From NCBI RefSeq assembly GCF_964355755.1, contig NC_092671.1, positions 8,815,001 to 8,879,000 on the forward strand: a DNA stretch of 64,000 bases, given 5' to 3'. The stretch comes from Antedon mediterranea (taxonomy: Eukaryota; Echinodermata; Crinoidea; Comatulida; Antedonidae). This document shows positions 1 to 10,371 of the stretch, one piece after another (position 1 is the stretch's first letter; each line of letters opens with the position of its first letter). The position numbers and the translations under genes are program-made. The notes below the pieces were generated by a model. That model saw nothing but the letters and a program-made list of their open reading frames with translations. It had not been told where the DNA came from and ran no database searches.

Positions 1-38
1 AGCAATAGCAAATCAATACTTTATATTAAAATTGATTA

Positions 39-89
39 CTTACCTGGATAAACTGACATGAAATTTCTTTTTCGGTTTATCCAGGTAAG
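39..89. repeat. 15-bp perfect inverted repeat in cortactin intron 1
   Basis: Arms 39-53 and 75-89 are perfect reverse complements (CTTACCTGGATAAAC) around a 21-base spacer. Each arm contains a consensus splice donor (CAG/GTAAG), one on each strand. I see no cortactin-like exon attached to it. Confidence 0.6.
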
Positions 90-164
90 CTACGCACGAA
101 ATAAACAATTAAGTCACAATATTTTATATGAAATGTGTCTAATAATGATCAAAATGAAGATTAC

Positions 165-254
165 CACAAAATCTGGATCAGTTTCCCAATCATCATCTGC
201 ATCATCCCCTGCTACGTTCGCAGCTGAAACCGTCTGGGATCGCCACATAGACAT
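165..254 (-). CDS. CTTN: Cortactin-like first coding exon (partial gene)
   Basis: Read on the minus strand, this exon encodes about 30 residues beginning MSMW and ending in the acidic stretch DDADDDWETDPDFV. Cortactin and HS1 start with MW followed by a nearly identical DDWETDPDFV segment, the N-terminal acidic region whose DDW motif binds and activates the Arp2/3 complex at branched actin networks. A GTAATC donor follows the Val codon (phase 0), where the vertebrate protein continues. The first ATG (254) has A at -3; the second (248) would give the classical MW start. The rest of the gene (actin-binding repeats, SH3 domain) must lie left of the window. The identity rests on one short but very characteristic exon; no other family I know carries this string. 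Confidence 0.8.
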
Positions 255-2306
255 GGTGTGTTTTTACAATATCCAATGGCTGTTATTTATACAAAACAAC
301 ACATGAATAATAACACTGTCTAACCACAGTAATTAATTATACTGTACTACTACTAACTACTATACTATAGGCCTTATAGGCTACTCTACTGTATTTTAAA
401 AAGAAGGAAGGTGCTTAATTTTTAATATTAATAAATACAATTATTTGTTTTATGCACATCTTAAAAGATTTAACTTTAGGCCTTAGCCCGATAATATGAA
501 GATAATTAGATATGCAGTGTGAGTTCATACATACGCCTTGTTGACACTAAATTGCTAGGCCCTGACACTAGAGACTTAGGGCAATTTATTCACGGGACGA
601 AATCCATGCAAGCAAGGTCAATTACGGACAGTATTCTAGGCTTAGATTTACAGGCTCTGAAAGCTGAGGCCCTAGCGTACTACAATGCCTAAAAACGTTG
701 CTGATACATTACTAAGTGCATATGAATTTAGGTGCGTATGTATATATTAACAATAATTACCTTATTTTTGGAATAATCTTGCAAACAAGTCAGGCTAGGC
801 TACAGAGATTACCACTTCCGCGAAAGGAGACAACACCAACCACTTCCTGGTTTGTTTAAGCCCCTCCCACCGGCTACGCAGTAAACTCAATCTGGCCTAT
901 CAAAAGTTCTGTACTTTCGTGGTTAGTATGGTTATTTCGCACGAAAAAACAAACAAATAATAAATTGATCTTAATAATGGACTTTATACTGTATAGTATG
1001 ATTATTATTGACATTTTTCTTCATAATGAAATGAAACAAATGTTTAAACAAAAAAGCTTTCAACGTTTTCTGGAGAAATTTAAATAAAGAGAGAAACACC
1101 TTGACAGTGGCGCGTTAGGATAATGCAGAAGCACAACCACAGATAGAAGAAAATAAGATTAAATAACTAGACAACATCAACTATGAGTAATGCACCGTAT
1201 TAGTTTAATATTTCATCATGCAAACTTTCATACATACATATTTTATTAATTAATGTTATCAATACAGTCATTTATAGTCAAAGCAAAATATATATTTATA
1301 TTAATATTATATAAATAGACTAAAGTAAAAATTCAATATTATTAAAATTAATATATGTTAGTCCTAATAAAATATTATGATATACTGTATTGTATAGTCT
1401 TTAAATATACAATTATAAATCAGAATTATATACAAATATATAAAAAAGTTAACATCATTATATTTATACACATCACACTAAATATATATACCAGTACTAC
1501 TATTGTTACAAAATTCTAATCATAAAATACTGTTTTTTAGAACACTGTAACTCTGAACAGTAGGTAATGTAAACATTCTAGAAGTGGTGGGCTAGAGATG
1601 GCATATATCATGAATATTCACACACACACATAATATAATATAATTGCAAGACCTTAATTGTTAATGACTAATTGGAAGTACTCCATGATTTATTTAGAAC
1701 CTTTATTTTGTGACTAAACTAAAATATAAAAATGTAGTATGTAAATACAGTAAAATTGACTATTATTTACCAATATCATTTTCTATCATTAGCCAAAATA
1801 TAGTTTATAAATACTGTATTACATTAAAATATGTAATATTTAATAATTTAAATATTGATATTTTTATCCTTTTGATATTAGTAAAAACTGATGAACTATG
1901 ATCTGAAGTGAACATCATGATGTATTCAAGTTCAAGTGAAACCAGCAACAATTGCTGTCAACGAACTCTGACCTACTCAAGTTTAACCAGCAAATATTGC
2001 TGTGCATTTATGAAAGAATAGTATCGTCACAGATTCTTAAACTTGAAAGTTATGTAACAAATTTGATCTTTACTCCATGATCTGATACAGAAGCTCTCAT
2101 CATGTTATGATTACATATTTATAATTTGTCATAAGCCAACCCATTCTTACTTTCACGTTCACTGTTTTTTTGAAAGTATGAATTCACCCACATAAAATGG
2201 TACAACTTAATTTCTGACACATTTTCTACTGAATGTGTCTTAAGTCAATTGGTTGCCATATGAGGTATTCGATGTCTTCTTATTAGTTAATTAAATTCCA
2301 CTTTAA
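255..2306. other. Intergenic, cortactin 5' side to BCL2L13 3' side
   Basis: AT-rich sequence containing the presumed cortactin promoter and 5' leader just right of 254. No coding exon, RNA gene or bounded transposon was recognised. The somewhat more GC-rich stretch near 780-900 could be promoter-proximal, but no core element is convincing. Confidence 0.4.
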
Positions 2307-2312
2307 TTTATT
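2307..2312 (-). terminator. Poly(A) signal of the BCL2L13-like gene
   Basis: AATAAA on the minus strand, about 30 bases past the TGA stop at 2341-2343. It is the only canonical hexamer immediately after the stop and implies a very short 3' UTR. Confidence 0.55.
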
Positions 2313-2340
2313 TATCAATAAAACATTTCAAATTGAAATT

Positions 2341-2628
2341 TCAGGTTTTCATCACAGCGTACGCCACTGCAGCGGCAGCAGCAGCTGAGGCTGTGATTAC
2401 AAACGGGGTTAACTCAAAAAGACTTGATCCTGCAGCTCCATTGGTGTCTCCAGCAGCTGCCTCCTGATCTTCCTCTCTTTCACTTCCTTCTTCTGGTTTG
2501 CCATCTGTTTTGGTTTCATTTGGTACTTGTGATGGCAGAATGTTTTCAAATGCAGCTTTTTCCATACTTGAAATCTCACAAAACATTTCACCTTCGATTT
2601 CCTGTAACCCAACACTTGCAAATGAATC
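2341..2628 (-). CDS. BCL2L13: BCL2L13-like exon 4 (linker and tail anchor)
   Basis: Encodes residues 211-305 and the stop. It opens DSFASVGLQ, completing the BH2 region, then GEMFCEISSMEKAAFENI, a Glu/Lys/Gly-rich linker and a hydrophobic Ala-rich tail ending AVMKT. The tail resembles Bcl-rambo's anchor in composition and in its short basic end. Confidence 0.8.
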   Translation of the reverse strand, partial: DSFASVGLQEIEGEMFCEISSMEKAAFENILPSQVPNETKTDGKPEEGSEREEDQEAAAGDTNGAAGSSLFELTPFVITASAAAAAAVAYAVMKT

Positions 2629-5600
2629 CTGGGATTTTAAAAAAATTAATAACTGTCAGATAATTACACACTAAACTACAGTATATACTTAAGGTGGGCT
2701 TATATTCAACTTAATGCAATTGGCAGCAACTCAAAGAAAAGTTGCACAAAATATGTCCAAATAATGTTCTACTTTTCTGGAACTGAAGAGAACTAAACAC
2801 AAATGACTGGGAAATGTTTAATCACGACCAATTGCATTCAGATAGATGTCACCATAAGCGATCACGCGCACTGGCTCCTATTTTAAATACAAATCATGAT
2901 GCACATACAGTATTGGTAAACACATCTAGCTACAATCAGTTCAATGTCCACACAAACTCTCTAACACTGTTATCATTTTGTTGCCATACGTTAATGTGGT
3001 TTTTAAACAATATACGCTGCTCCTTTTCTAAATTTCTTTGGTGTAACTATCGTATGAAGAATATTAGATCTCTTAATGTATGTTACAATAATGCTCTGCG
3101 CCGTATACTTAATGTCTCCAGAAGTAGTAGTGCCAGTGCAATGTTTATTGAACATGTTGAATAGTGGTAACATCCTTGTTGCTTGTGTTTGCAAACATAT
3201 GCTCCATAACTCCAAAATGTATTGTAGATGGAGAAGCATTCTATAGTTTAGGATTTTTCTTTTTCTGTTTATAAGTTTATTAATATCGATGATATTTCCG
3301 AAAAAAAATGAAATTGAAATAAATACATACCCATCCTCCATTTTCAATGATGTAATCTGCAAAATTATTTTTAATGTATTCAACAGTAAATGAAGTGATT
3401 CCAGACACTTGTTTAGCTTTCTCCTTGTTACTCTTCACTAAGTAACGGGACACACCAAACAGCATAGATACCTAATAGATATAAAACGCTTTATTAATCA
3501 CAGAACAATAAACCCACTATCAACGTAGGCTACTGTAGACACGTTTTTTTAATTTTAACAATTTATGGTGGTGATTATACTTCATGGGTGATAAAATGAT
3601 TTAGTATGGTATCGATTATAATGTGTAGTTTAGCCTAACATGGACGTGAGCAAATAACATGGTCTGAGACTGAGTACTCTGGGATAAAATTTGTTTTCCT
3701 TTTTTCATCTTACCAGACAAGAATTTAGCAATTATTGGTTCTCAGTAGTTTATTTATAAATGCTTTCAGTAATCCTTACAATATGAATACTCGAAATAGT
3801 AAAAAAAAAAATACAACCAAAAGCATCAGCCAAAAAGCTATGTTGCTGACACGTATGTTGTGACGGATAAAAATCAAGATGGTCAGTCGGTAAATCAAAA
3901 CATCAATCAGCGTGGCAAAACCAGTAAGGCATGCCAGTCCATTCCAGGAATGACGTAACAATGGGTGCGCCGGACGAATGAGTTTCAGTTTTATTTTTGC
4001 AAAATTAAAGTTTAAAAATGGTTTTAATATTATCTTAGAGAGTTAATATATTGTTTTAAGGTTCGCATGGCAAAATCGAATGTTGATATAAAGTTTGCGT
4101 TACACAATGCATACAGTATTTTATTGAGTTGAGAAACGTAACAGTTCTTTTCCGAACTAAATATATGTGGTGTACCACAAACTTTATATCAACAGAGTTA
4201 ATATAGACACAATTTGAAATGGAATATGACATAAATTATTATTAAATATTAAGTTAATAATAATGAGAATGGTTATGAATTATTTAAGTAATTTGCAGGC
4301 AGTTTTTCAATTTTGTAGAGTAATGAATATTAACTGATGACAGAAATGTGTGTTCACAGTGGCATATTAAAGATTACTGAAGCTCACCTCAAAATTTACA
4401 GCCAGTTAATTTGGATTTTGCAATGAATGGTTTTCTGCTAATCATCTATTAATAGAGAGGTTTCGCAATCTTACGAATACGAAAACGGATACGTCACGCA
4501 CACGTATTCGTAAGCCATAAAAAAATCTGTTTCGCATGGCAACGAAATATTGAGGCGCGTCCAAAATATGACTGCGGTACGAGGTACGTGTTGCTTGGTA
4601 CTTGGCTGCCTAGGCCTAGCGTAACATCAAAGCGAGTGAGGACTTTAAAAACTGCTATTTATCAAAATTGACCTGGCATTTTAGTAAATTACTTTAGTAA
4701 ATTACTTTCAATAAATCTATAATTATATTATAATCATGAATCATTCCTAATTCAAATGCAAAATGTGCAAAATAGATCAAAAACTATACTCGTTTTGTAC
4801 AGTAGTTACGAATATGACTGGTGATATTCGTCAACACGAATACGCTTTACGAATATGAAATGGGGATCAGCTCAAAAGTTTCACAAATGTATGACGTTTC
4901 CGTATTCGTAAGGTTGCGAAACCTCCCTATTGTGTGTTTCTAAATACTACCAAAGATCTCACACTGACAATATAGGAAATAATATAGCAGCTTTTCCTGT
5001 TTTTTCAGTATAAAGCACTGTCTACACTATCAAACTTTATGTGAAAAAAGAATGTAATGTGCCCATATATGGACATGATGATATCACTACCATATTTGGA
5101 CATATCACTACCATTGGGCACATCACATTTTTTTGTCACATAACGTTTGTTAGTGTAGACAATGACATAGCTTAAGATCTTTGATTCTACCAAAATCACT
5201 ATACCTTATACCACATGGGATTGCTTGATGGTATAATTTTTTGCATGAATGAACTAAATGATGTGTAGCTTCCGTTGGATTCTAAATCTGCTTCAAGTTT
5301 ATCAAAATCATCTTTGTACATGCTTAATATCTGCTGAGCCATTTTTTCCAATTTTTCTACAGCCTCTTCTACTCTACGTTCTTCCTCTGTTAAGTCTACT
5401 CGTGCAGCGAGCACTTAATAAATATTTAAAAAATGAGAATAAGCAATGTTAATACAATAAATAATTAATACGGAAATAGGCAGAAATAATTGGGTTGTTT
5501 CAAGTTCATTTTCCAATGTATTACAATACAAACTTAAACAAATACTACAGTATACAAATACTTAATGTGAAAAATATGCAATCCTAATAAATTATCATAT

Positions 5601-6175
5601 TGTAAAAAGGAGATTTTGTGATGGGTATGAATATTAGTCATTAAGGCTGGCCTTAATTTCATCTCCGCCCCCTCGTTTAACGTAAAGTTGATTTTAACAT
5701 ACTATCACATCCACTAACATAACAAATACCTTAATTAAATATATACAGTTAATAAAGAACAGTGCTTGCTTAGTAACGCAAGGGGTTTAGGTTAATTTCA
5801 TAATCACTAATAATTTTTATTTAATCATCCTAGACAGTAACCTTGGTTTATTTCTGATTCTTTTTCACATGCTGAAATAAACAAAAGAAACTTACCGGGT
5901 GTATCCTCTTCCAACGGTACAGATAACGCATCCGTCTCCAGATCGTCTGCTTCAAAACAATCAAGGCAAATTTTTTCAGAAACCATCTCAACCTGAGGCG
6001 TGGCAAATCCTATACTTTGAAACTTTCCGATCACTATCTGATCAACTTCAAAATCATCATCATTGTCAAATTCTAATTCTGACGGCACCACTCCAAGCAT
6101 CTTAAGCACCAAGTTTTGCGTTTCCTCAAGGAAGGCATCATGATCCGCATCGATTGCCATCACGTAAGACGCCAT
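2341..6175 (-). CDS. BCL2L13: BCL2L13 (Bcl-rambo)-like mitochondrial Bcl-2 family protein, 4 exons
   Basis: Joining 6175-5896, 5413-5205, 3471-3331 and 2628-2341 gives 305 residues with every GT-AG junction in phase. BCL2L13 is an outer-mitochondrial-membrane Bcl-2 relative, known in mammals for roles in apoptosis and as a mitophagy receptor. The order matches that family. An N-terminal helix (HDAFLEETQNLVLKMLG) is followed by an SIGFATP segment resembling the vertebrate STGFDRH region. Next come a helical BH3-region exon, YTSFSSFMQ, a BH1-like NPMWYKVSMLFG across exons 2/3, and a BH2 motif DYIIENGGW at residues 202-210 continuing as DSF in exon 4. An acidic linker and an Ala-rich membrane anchor (about 281-303) with a short KT tail close the protein. 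The linker is much shorter than in the roughly 480-residue vertebrate protein. The ATG at 6175 is the first in its frame after a stop and has A at -3 and G at +4. A generic Bax/Bak-like protein is the alternative; the flanking segments favour BCL2L13. Confidence 0.8.
2850..3164 (+). mobile_element. Non-LTR (LINE) reverse-transcriptase C-terminal fragment
   Basis: A reading frame here contains LWCNYRMKNIRSLNVCYNNALRRILNVSRSSSASAMFIE. The pattern LWxxY...L.VxYNNxxRRxLxxxR..SAS.MF is typical of the region after the RT domain in many invertebrate LINEs. It lies in the intron between BCL2L13-like exons 4 and 3, opposite the gene, and is a dead remnant with no element ends visible. Confidence 0.6.
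3331..3471 (-). CDS. BCL2L13: BCL2L13-like exon 3 (BH1/BH2 core)
   Basis: A 141-base exon, phase 0 at both ends, starting VSMLFGVSRYLVK and ending FADYIIENGGW. The GGW is the hallmark of BH2. The acceptor is CTATTAG and the donor GTATGT follows the Trp codon exactly. Confidence 0.85.
4455..4927. mobile_element. MITE with ~33-bp inverted ends, TA duplication
   Basis: The left end GAGAGGTTTCGCAATCTTACG and the right end (reverse complement GGGAGGTTTCGCAACCTTACG) form imperfect terminal inverted repeats reaching about 4487 and 4895. Both are flanked by TA (4453-4454, 4928-4929), as for Tc1/mariner-type insertion. The interior repeats the word TTACGAATA/TATTCGTAA several times. It lies in a BCL2L13-like intron and has no transposase frame. 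Confidence 0.7.
5016..5164. mobile_element. Short palindromic MITE
   Basis: CACTGTCTACACTATCAAAC at the left reads back as CATTGTCTACACTAACAAAC at the right, and the similarity continues inward through GTGCCCA and GATATCACTACCAT. This is an almost complete 149-bp foldback in the same BCL2L13-like intron. No convincing target duplication was found. Confidence 0.6.
5205..5413 (-). CDS. BCL2L13: BCL2L13-like exon 2 (BH3 region to BH1)
   Basis: A 209-base exon entered after TTAAG in phase 1. It encodes a charged helix (TEEERRVEEAVEKLEKMAQQ), then SYTSFSSFMQK and NPMWYK. The W-containing end corresponds to the start of BH1. No canonical LxxxxD BH3 core is evident. The donor is AAG/GTATAG, phase 0. 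Confidence 0.8.
5414..5895 (-). other. BCL2L13-like intron 1
   Basis: AT-rich intron of 482 bases bounded by GTAAGT and TTAAG on the minus strand. I see nothing further in it. Confidence 0.6.
5896..6175 (-). CDS. BCL2L13: BCL2L13-like exon 1
   Basis: Encodes residues 1-93 plus one base. It starts MASYVMAIDADHDAF and ends EEDTP, with donor G/GTAAGT in phase 1. A downstream in-frame ATG at 6160 (MAID) is a possible alternative start. The second half is strongly acidic. Confidence 0.75.
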
Positions 6176-7407
6176 AGTGATGACAGTGGCAAATAAACCA
6201 AGTTCAGTAAATGGTATTAAACACAATTATGCTGCTGGCGGGACAAACAAAGCTTTTTTAGTTGGAGAACAAAACCTTGTAGTTTGTTAAATGTTAGTAA
6301 TGCTTGGATTTCTCCTAGAATCTTCTGTTGAGCGACAGCATGGACAGATATTGCAAGTAAGCATTTAAACCTAAAATAAAGTATAAGGAAGTACTGTCAC
6401 TAATCAGGATATGATTATATTTAACAATGTAATTGCAAGGTTATAAATCTGATGTGTAAACAGGAACCAATAAATTGTTTGTGTGTTCAATGATTGTTAA
6501 ATTTCAATAAATATATGATGAAATAAAGCATTAATAATATCTCTAATTAAAATGTGATTAATGTAATTAGCTGATGACTTAACAATGTAAAAACCCAAAT
6601 GTTCATATCATAGCAGAAGACAGAAGCTTCTATTTAGTATTATATTTTAATTAAAATATAAATCTAAAGGTAAATTACTGTGCTGTGAGCCTGTGGGTAT
6701 CAGTGGCTGGATCATGAACCTATAATAGGTCCATGGCTGAATCTCAATAGAGACACAAAATAAAAGCAAAAACCTAAATCAAACGTTGGAAGTAAAACAG
6801 CCAGAAATTAATCACAATAAATTTATATACAGTATACATTAAAGTTGAAAAAAAAAATGTTTCTGATCATGTCATCATTTTTTTTAGGGCCAGGCTGAGG
6901 ATTGTAATTTACAGTAGTGTGATAGAATGTCCAAAATATACTGTATCTATTCAAAGAACACACAAGCCTTACATCAAGTTTTTGAAAGTTGAACTTTTTT
7001 TTGTAGAACAAATCCTGATATCCAACAGGATTGGAAGACCTAATTCATCAGGATAACACTTGCCTTTCACAGTATATTTATTATCTTTGAATTTGTAAAC
7101 CATATCAATGGAAACCAATAAATAATAATAAATACTAGAAGTAACAGGAAAGAAAGTGAAACTATATCATTAGTGAACGGATGTGAATACTATGATTAGT
7201 ATTACCATGGACTTACAAGGTCCTGGTATAACAATTACAGTACCAAGAAACAGGAATGAAAGTAAACAGTAACAATTTATCCAAGTTTAAATCAATCATT
7301 ATGTAATAAAAAAAAAACTCAAAGGTCATGGAGTAGACGTACAATACTAGTTTTATGTGAATTTGAAGGACTTTTCCCCAAACAAAATCTAATACATTGG
7401 AGAGTTA
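6176..7407. other. BCL2L13-like upstream DNA
   Basis: Presumed promoter side of the BCL2L13-like gene and left part of the interval shared with the Hox gene. AT-rich; no exon, RNA gene or bounded repeat recognised. Confidence 0.4.
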
Positions 7408-7745
7408 TGCACTTGTCAATTGTATGACCCACTATACGACCCCCGGGAGAGGTGCGTCATTTGTCCGATGTGCGTCATACTTTTGAATACCATGACGCAC
7501 CCGTGTGTCAAAAAGGTGACTTACCTTTAGGTGACCATGACGCACCCATTTTGACGCACTGTGACCATGTTGTTTATGATATGGTGGGTGGTAAAGTGAC
7601 GGACATTGACACACCTTGTTCATTGATGTGACGTACCATCTAGGTTTTTTGACGCACCCCTGCGTCAGTAATTATTTGTAAATGACGCACTCATGACGCA
7701 CCTCTCCCGGGGGTCGTATAGTGGGTCATACAATTGACAAGTGCA
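7408..7745. mobile_element. Young MITE with 53-bp perfect inverted repeats, TTA duplication
   Basis: Arms 7408-7460 and 7693-7745 are perfect reverse complements, starting TGCACTTGTCAATTG. The 338-bp element is flanked by TTA on both sides (7405-7407, 7746-7748), the 3-bp TWA preference of PIF/Harbinger transposons. The interior contains TGACGCA (either orientation) nine times. It has no coding capacity. Zero divergence between arms implies recent insertion or gene conversion. Confidence 0.85.
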
Positions 7746-8379
7746 TTATTTAGTTAAAATTGAATTTAATTATATAAATCCTAATACAAATTTAGTAACT
7801 TTATTATAAATTGTACCCAAGTGCTCTACTGTAGTGTAGATGGTATACTGTACAACTGTTTACTTTTTATTGCTAGATAAATTTAATTTAAATGTGTGTA
7901 TAATTTTAAACGATTATAAATTTTTGAATGTACGCTATTTATTATTACCTTCTGAATCTATAATATTCTATATGTTTGTTTGGATAGTTGCCACTGTCTG
8001 TGCACATACGATACAATACAGACAGGACAGGGGTGCAGTCATACTAATCTACGCCCAGCAGTAGATTAGTAATTTTTGGTTAACATTTTTTATCATAAAT
8101 ATCGGTAGGGTTTATTTTATTAAAATAAAACCGTACCATACCAGGCAATACTGGACCCTATATAAAATAGGCCTAGGCCTATATTATTATTACACAGTAT
8201 ACATACCTGGGCCTGGCGTAGATTAGTAATAGTAATTAATAATAATATGACCTCTGCTGGTGCACCAGCCAGCGGAGAAAAAAGGATTTTTCAAACAGGA
8301 ATCACAAATAGGCCTCAGTCTACTCTAGTAGTCGCCTTCTTAGTTATAAGTTAGGCTAGTTAGAGGGGGATCCAGTCAA

Positions 8380-8574
8380 GTCGCCCCATCGCAAAGTCGC
8401 CCCATACAAAGTCGCCCAATACAAAGTTGCCCCATCGCAAAGTCGCCCCAAAACAAAGTCGCCCCGGCACAGTCGCCCCATTGCAAAGTCGCCCCATTAC
8501 AAAGTCGCCCCATCGCAAATTCGCCCCATCGCAAAGTCGCCCCAACGCAAAGTCGCCCCATCGCAAAGTCTCCC
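8380..8574 (+). repeat. 15-16-bp tandem array, left arm
   Basis: Consecutive units of GTCGCCCCATCGCAAA with substitutions in the last half of the unit (ATACAAA, AAAACAAA, ATTACAAA). The GTCGCCCC core is nearly invariant. Confidence 0.9.
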
Positions 8575-10191
8575 ACGGTTTTAATCATATTGGTTGCGTT
8601 TGATATTGATTGCGTTGTTACTTTGGTCGCGCTAAATGTCGTATACAGTATAATGTTTATCCTATATACATAATTTGTGTTTTAATTTTTATTTTACAGG
8701 TTTTGGAGTGATGTGCTTTTTAAAAATCATTAAAAAAATAGTCCCTTGTTTGAAAGTTCTAAAAAGATTATCCCTGATTTATAGTTTCGAAAATGTTAAT
8801 TTAATATGATTTTAAAATTAGTTACCAGAGCCACAATTACGAATCTTTCTTCAACCTACGCGTGGATACCAGCTAATTTTTTAGGATAAGCTAATTTTTT
8901 AGGATAATATAATAAATGTATAATGTGTAGTAGCCTAGGCCTTCGTATAGATTTACAGTAGTTAAAACAATAACAGTGTTGTAAGACAATGAGTGTTATA
9001 GGCTACTTATTGATCATTTTGCATTTATTGACAAGTTATATGTCTTAATTTTATAATGACTTTTCAAAATAAAGAAATAAAAAAAAAAGGATTTCATCGC
9101 CGATATGATTGTTTTACATGCAGGTATTTTAGTAAAATTAAAACGCTACATTTTGACCATGGAAAAACCATCGTACAGTATCGTGTGCGTGTTTTTTAAA
9201 AAGGGGAATCCCCGACGGTCAGCAGAAAGACGTAGCAGCTGTGAGGAAACAGATACCAGAAGGCGCAGCTCCGATTGGTTTCAGAGAATGTTTCAGATGG
9301 CGAGTCGCCTTTTATTCAACAGCACAATGATCATTTTACTGAAGAAATTCTTTTCAACCCCTTTGGTTAGGCCTAGAACATTCTAATTATCATGCCTAAT
9401 AAATATCCTCATATCGGGTATTTATTTAATTTTAAATTAAACAAGACAGTGAAGAGGCACGGAATAATACGTACACGGACGTACGACGAATACACACACG
9501 CACGTCATCATTTACGACATATAGTGGTGATATGATGCAATTTTATAATGGATATAATGATGGGATTGCCTTTCCAGGCTTACAATCAATGTTCATTACG
9601 TAATACTATGTATATAATAGTAAACTGAATGTTTATAAATAAATTGTTTTACGTAATTTGTTGCATATAAAATAAAAGACACAGACGTAGCCTACGTTTC
9701 CTATAAAATATTTCACATTTAAATAATTATGTACTGTTAAATGACATTATGCTGGATAATATTATAATCTTAAACTATGTTTACAATTATTAATATAGGC
9801 CTAATAATAATAATACATATTCATCGACCAAAGTAAAAATAATCTAGATCGTATAACATTATTTTATCGCGACCAAATTTAAACGCGACCGATTTCGAAC
9901 GCGACTGATATCATCGTAAAACTCCGGCGGGGTTTCCCCATCTTCAGATGGTGCGTTGCAGTACGACGACAACGGCGGAGTAATTATGGGGGTTTCCCTC
10001 TGGTAAGCTAGCACGTTAGTGCGACCGCGGAAGGATTAGTCGGGGGCTTCCTCTCTGATGATGGGGTGCGTGCCGATCGTGTGACCTGAGACTACATGGC
10101 GGGGCTTCCCCTTTTTATGCCTACACGTTCCGTGTTATTTTGTGTATGATTGCGACATTTTACGCACTTGTAAACTATTTTTTAACGTTTT

Positions 10192-10364
10192 GGGGCGACT
10201 TTGCGTTGGGGCGACTTTGTGATGGGGCGACTTTGCGATGGGGCGACTTTGCGTTGGGGCGACTTTGTGATGGGGCGACTTTGCGATGGGGCGCCTGTGT
10301 CGGGGCGACTTTGTTTTGGGGCGACTTTGCGATGGGGCGACTTTGTATGGGGCGACTTTGCGAT
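10192..10364 (-). repeat. 15-16-bp tandem array, right arm (inverted)
   Basis: Units of GGGGCGACTTTGCGAT, the reverse complement of the left-arm unit. Long frames on both strands here are artefacts of the repeat. Confidence 0.9.
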
Positions 10365-10371
10365 TTAGAGG

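Larger units (their letters stand above)
8367..10364. mobile_element. Foldback (TU-like) element with inverted minisatellite arms
   Basis: About 12 units of a 15-16-bp repeat (GTCGCCCCATCGCAAA) at 8380-8574 face about 11 units of its reverse complement at 10192-10364, separated by 1.6 kb. Inside the arms, 8590-8645 and 9850-9905 are diverged inverted copies sharing TTTGGTCGCG and spaced GCG words. A further degenerate ~57-bp periodicity marked by GGGGNTTCC runs from about 9925 to 10115. Echinoderm TU foldback elements are known for arms with an outer domain of ~15-bp tandem repeats. TTAGAGG at 8360-8366 and 10365-10371 could be the target duplication. The reading frame at 9105-9386 has no recognisable domain. 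Confidence 0.7.

Noticed and set aside
58-306. 82-codon plus-strand frame at the left edge
   Set aside because: It is the opposite-strand shadow of the cortactin-like exon, which matches a known family in sequence and has a correct splice donor.
8380-8574. Regular short repeats resembling a CRISPR array
   Set aside because: Units are contiguous with no unique spacers, the genome is animal, and an inverted twin array exists at 10192-10364; it is a minisatellite arm of a foldback element.
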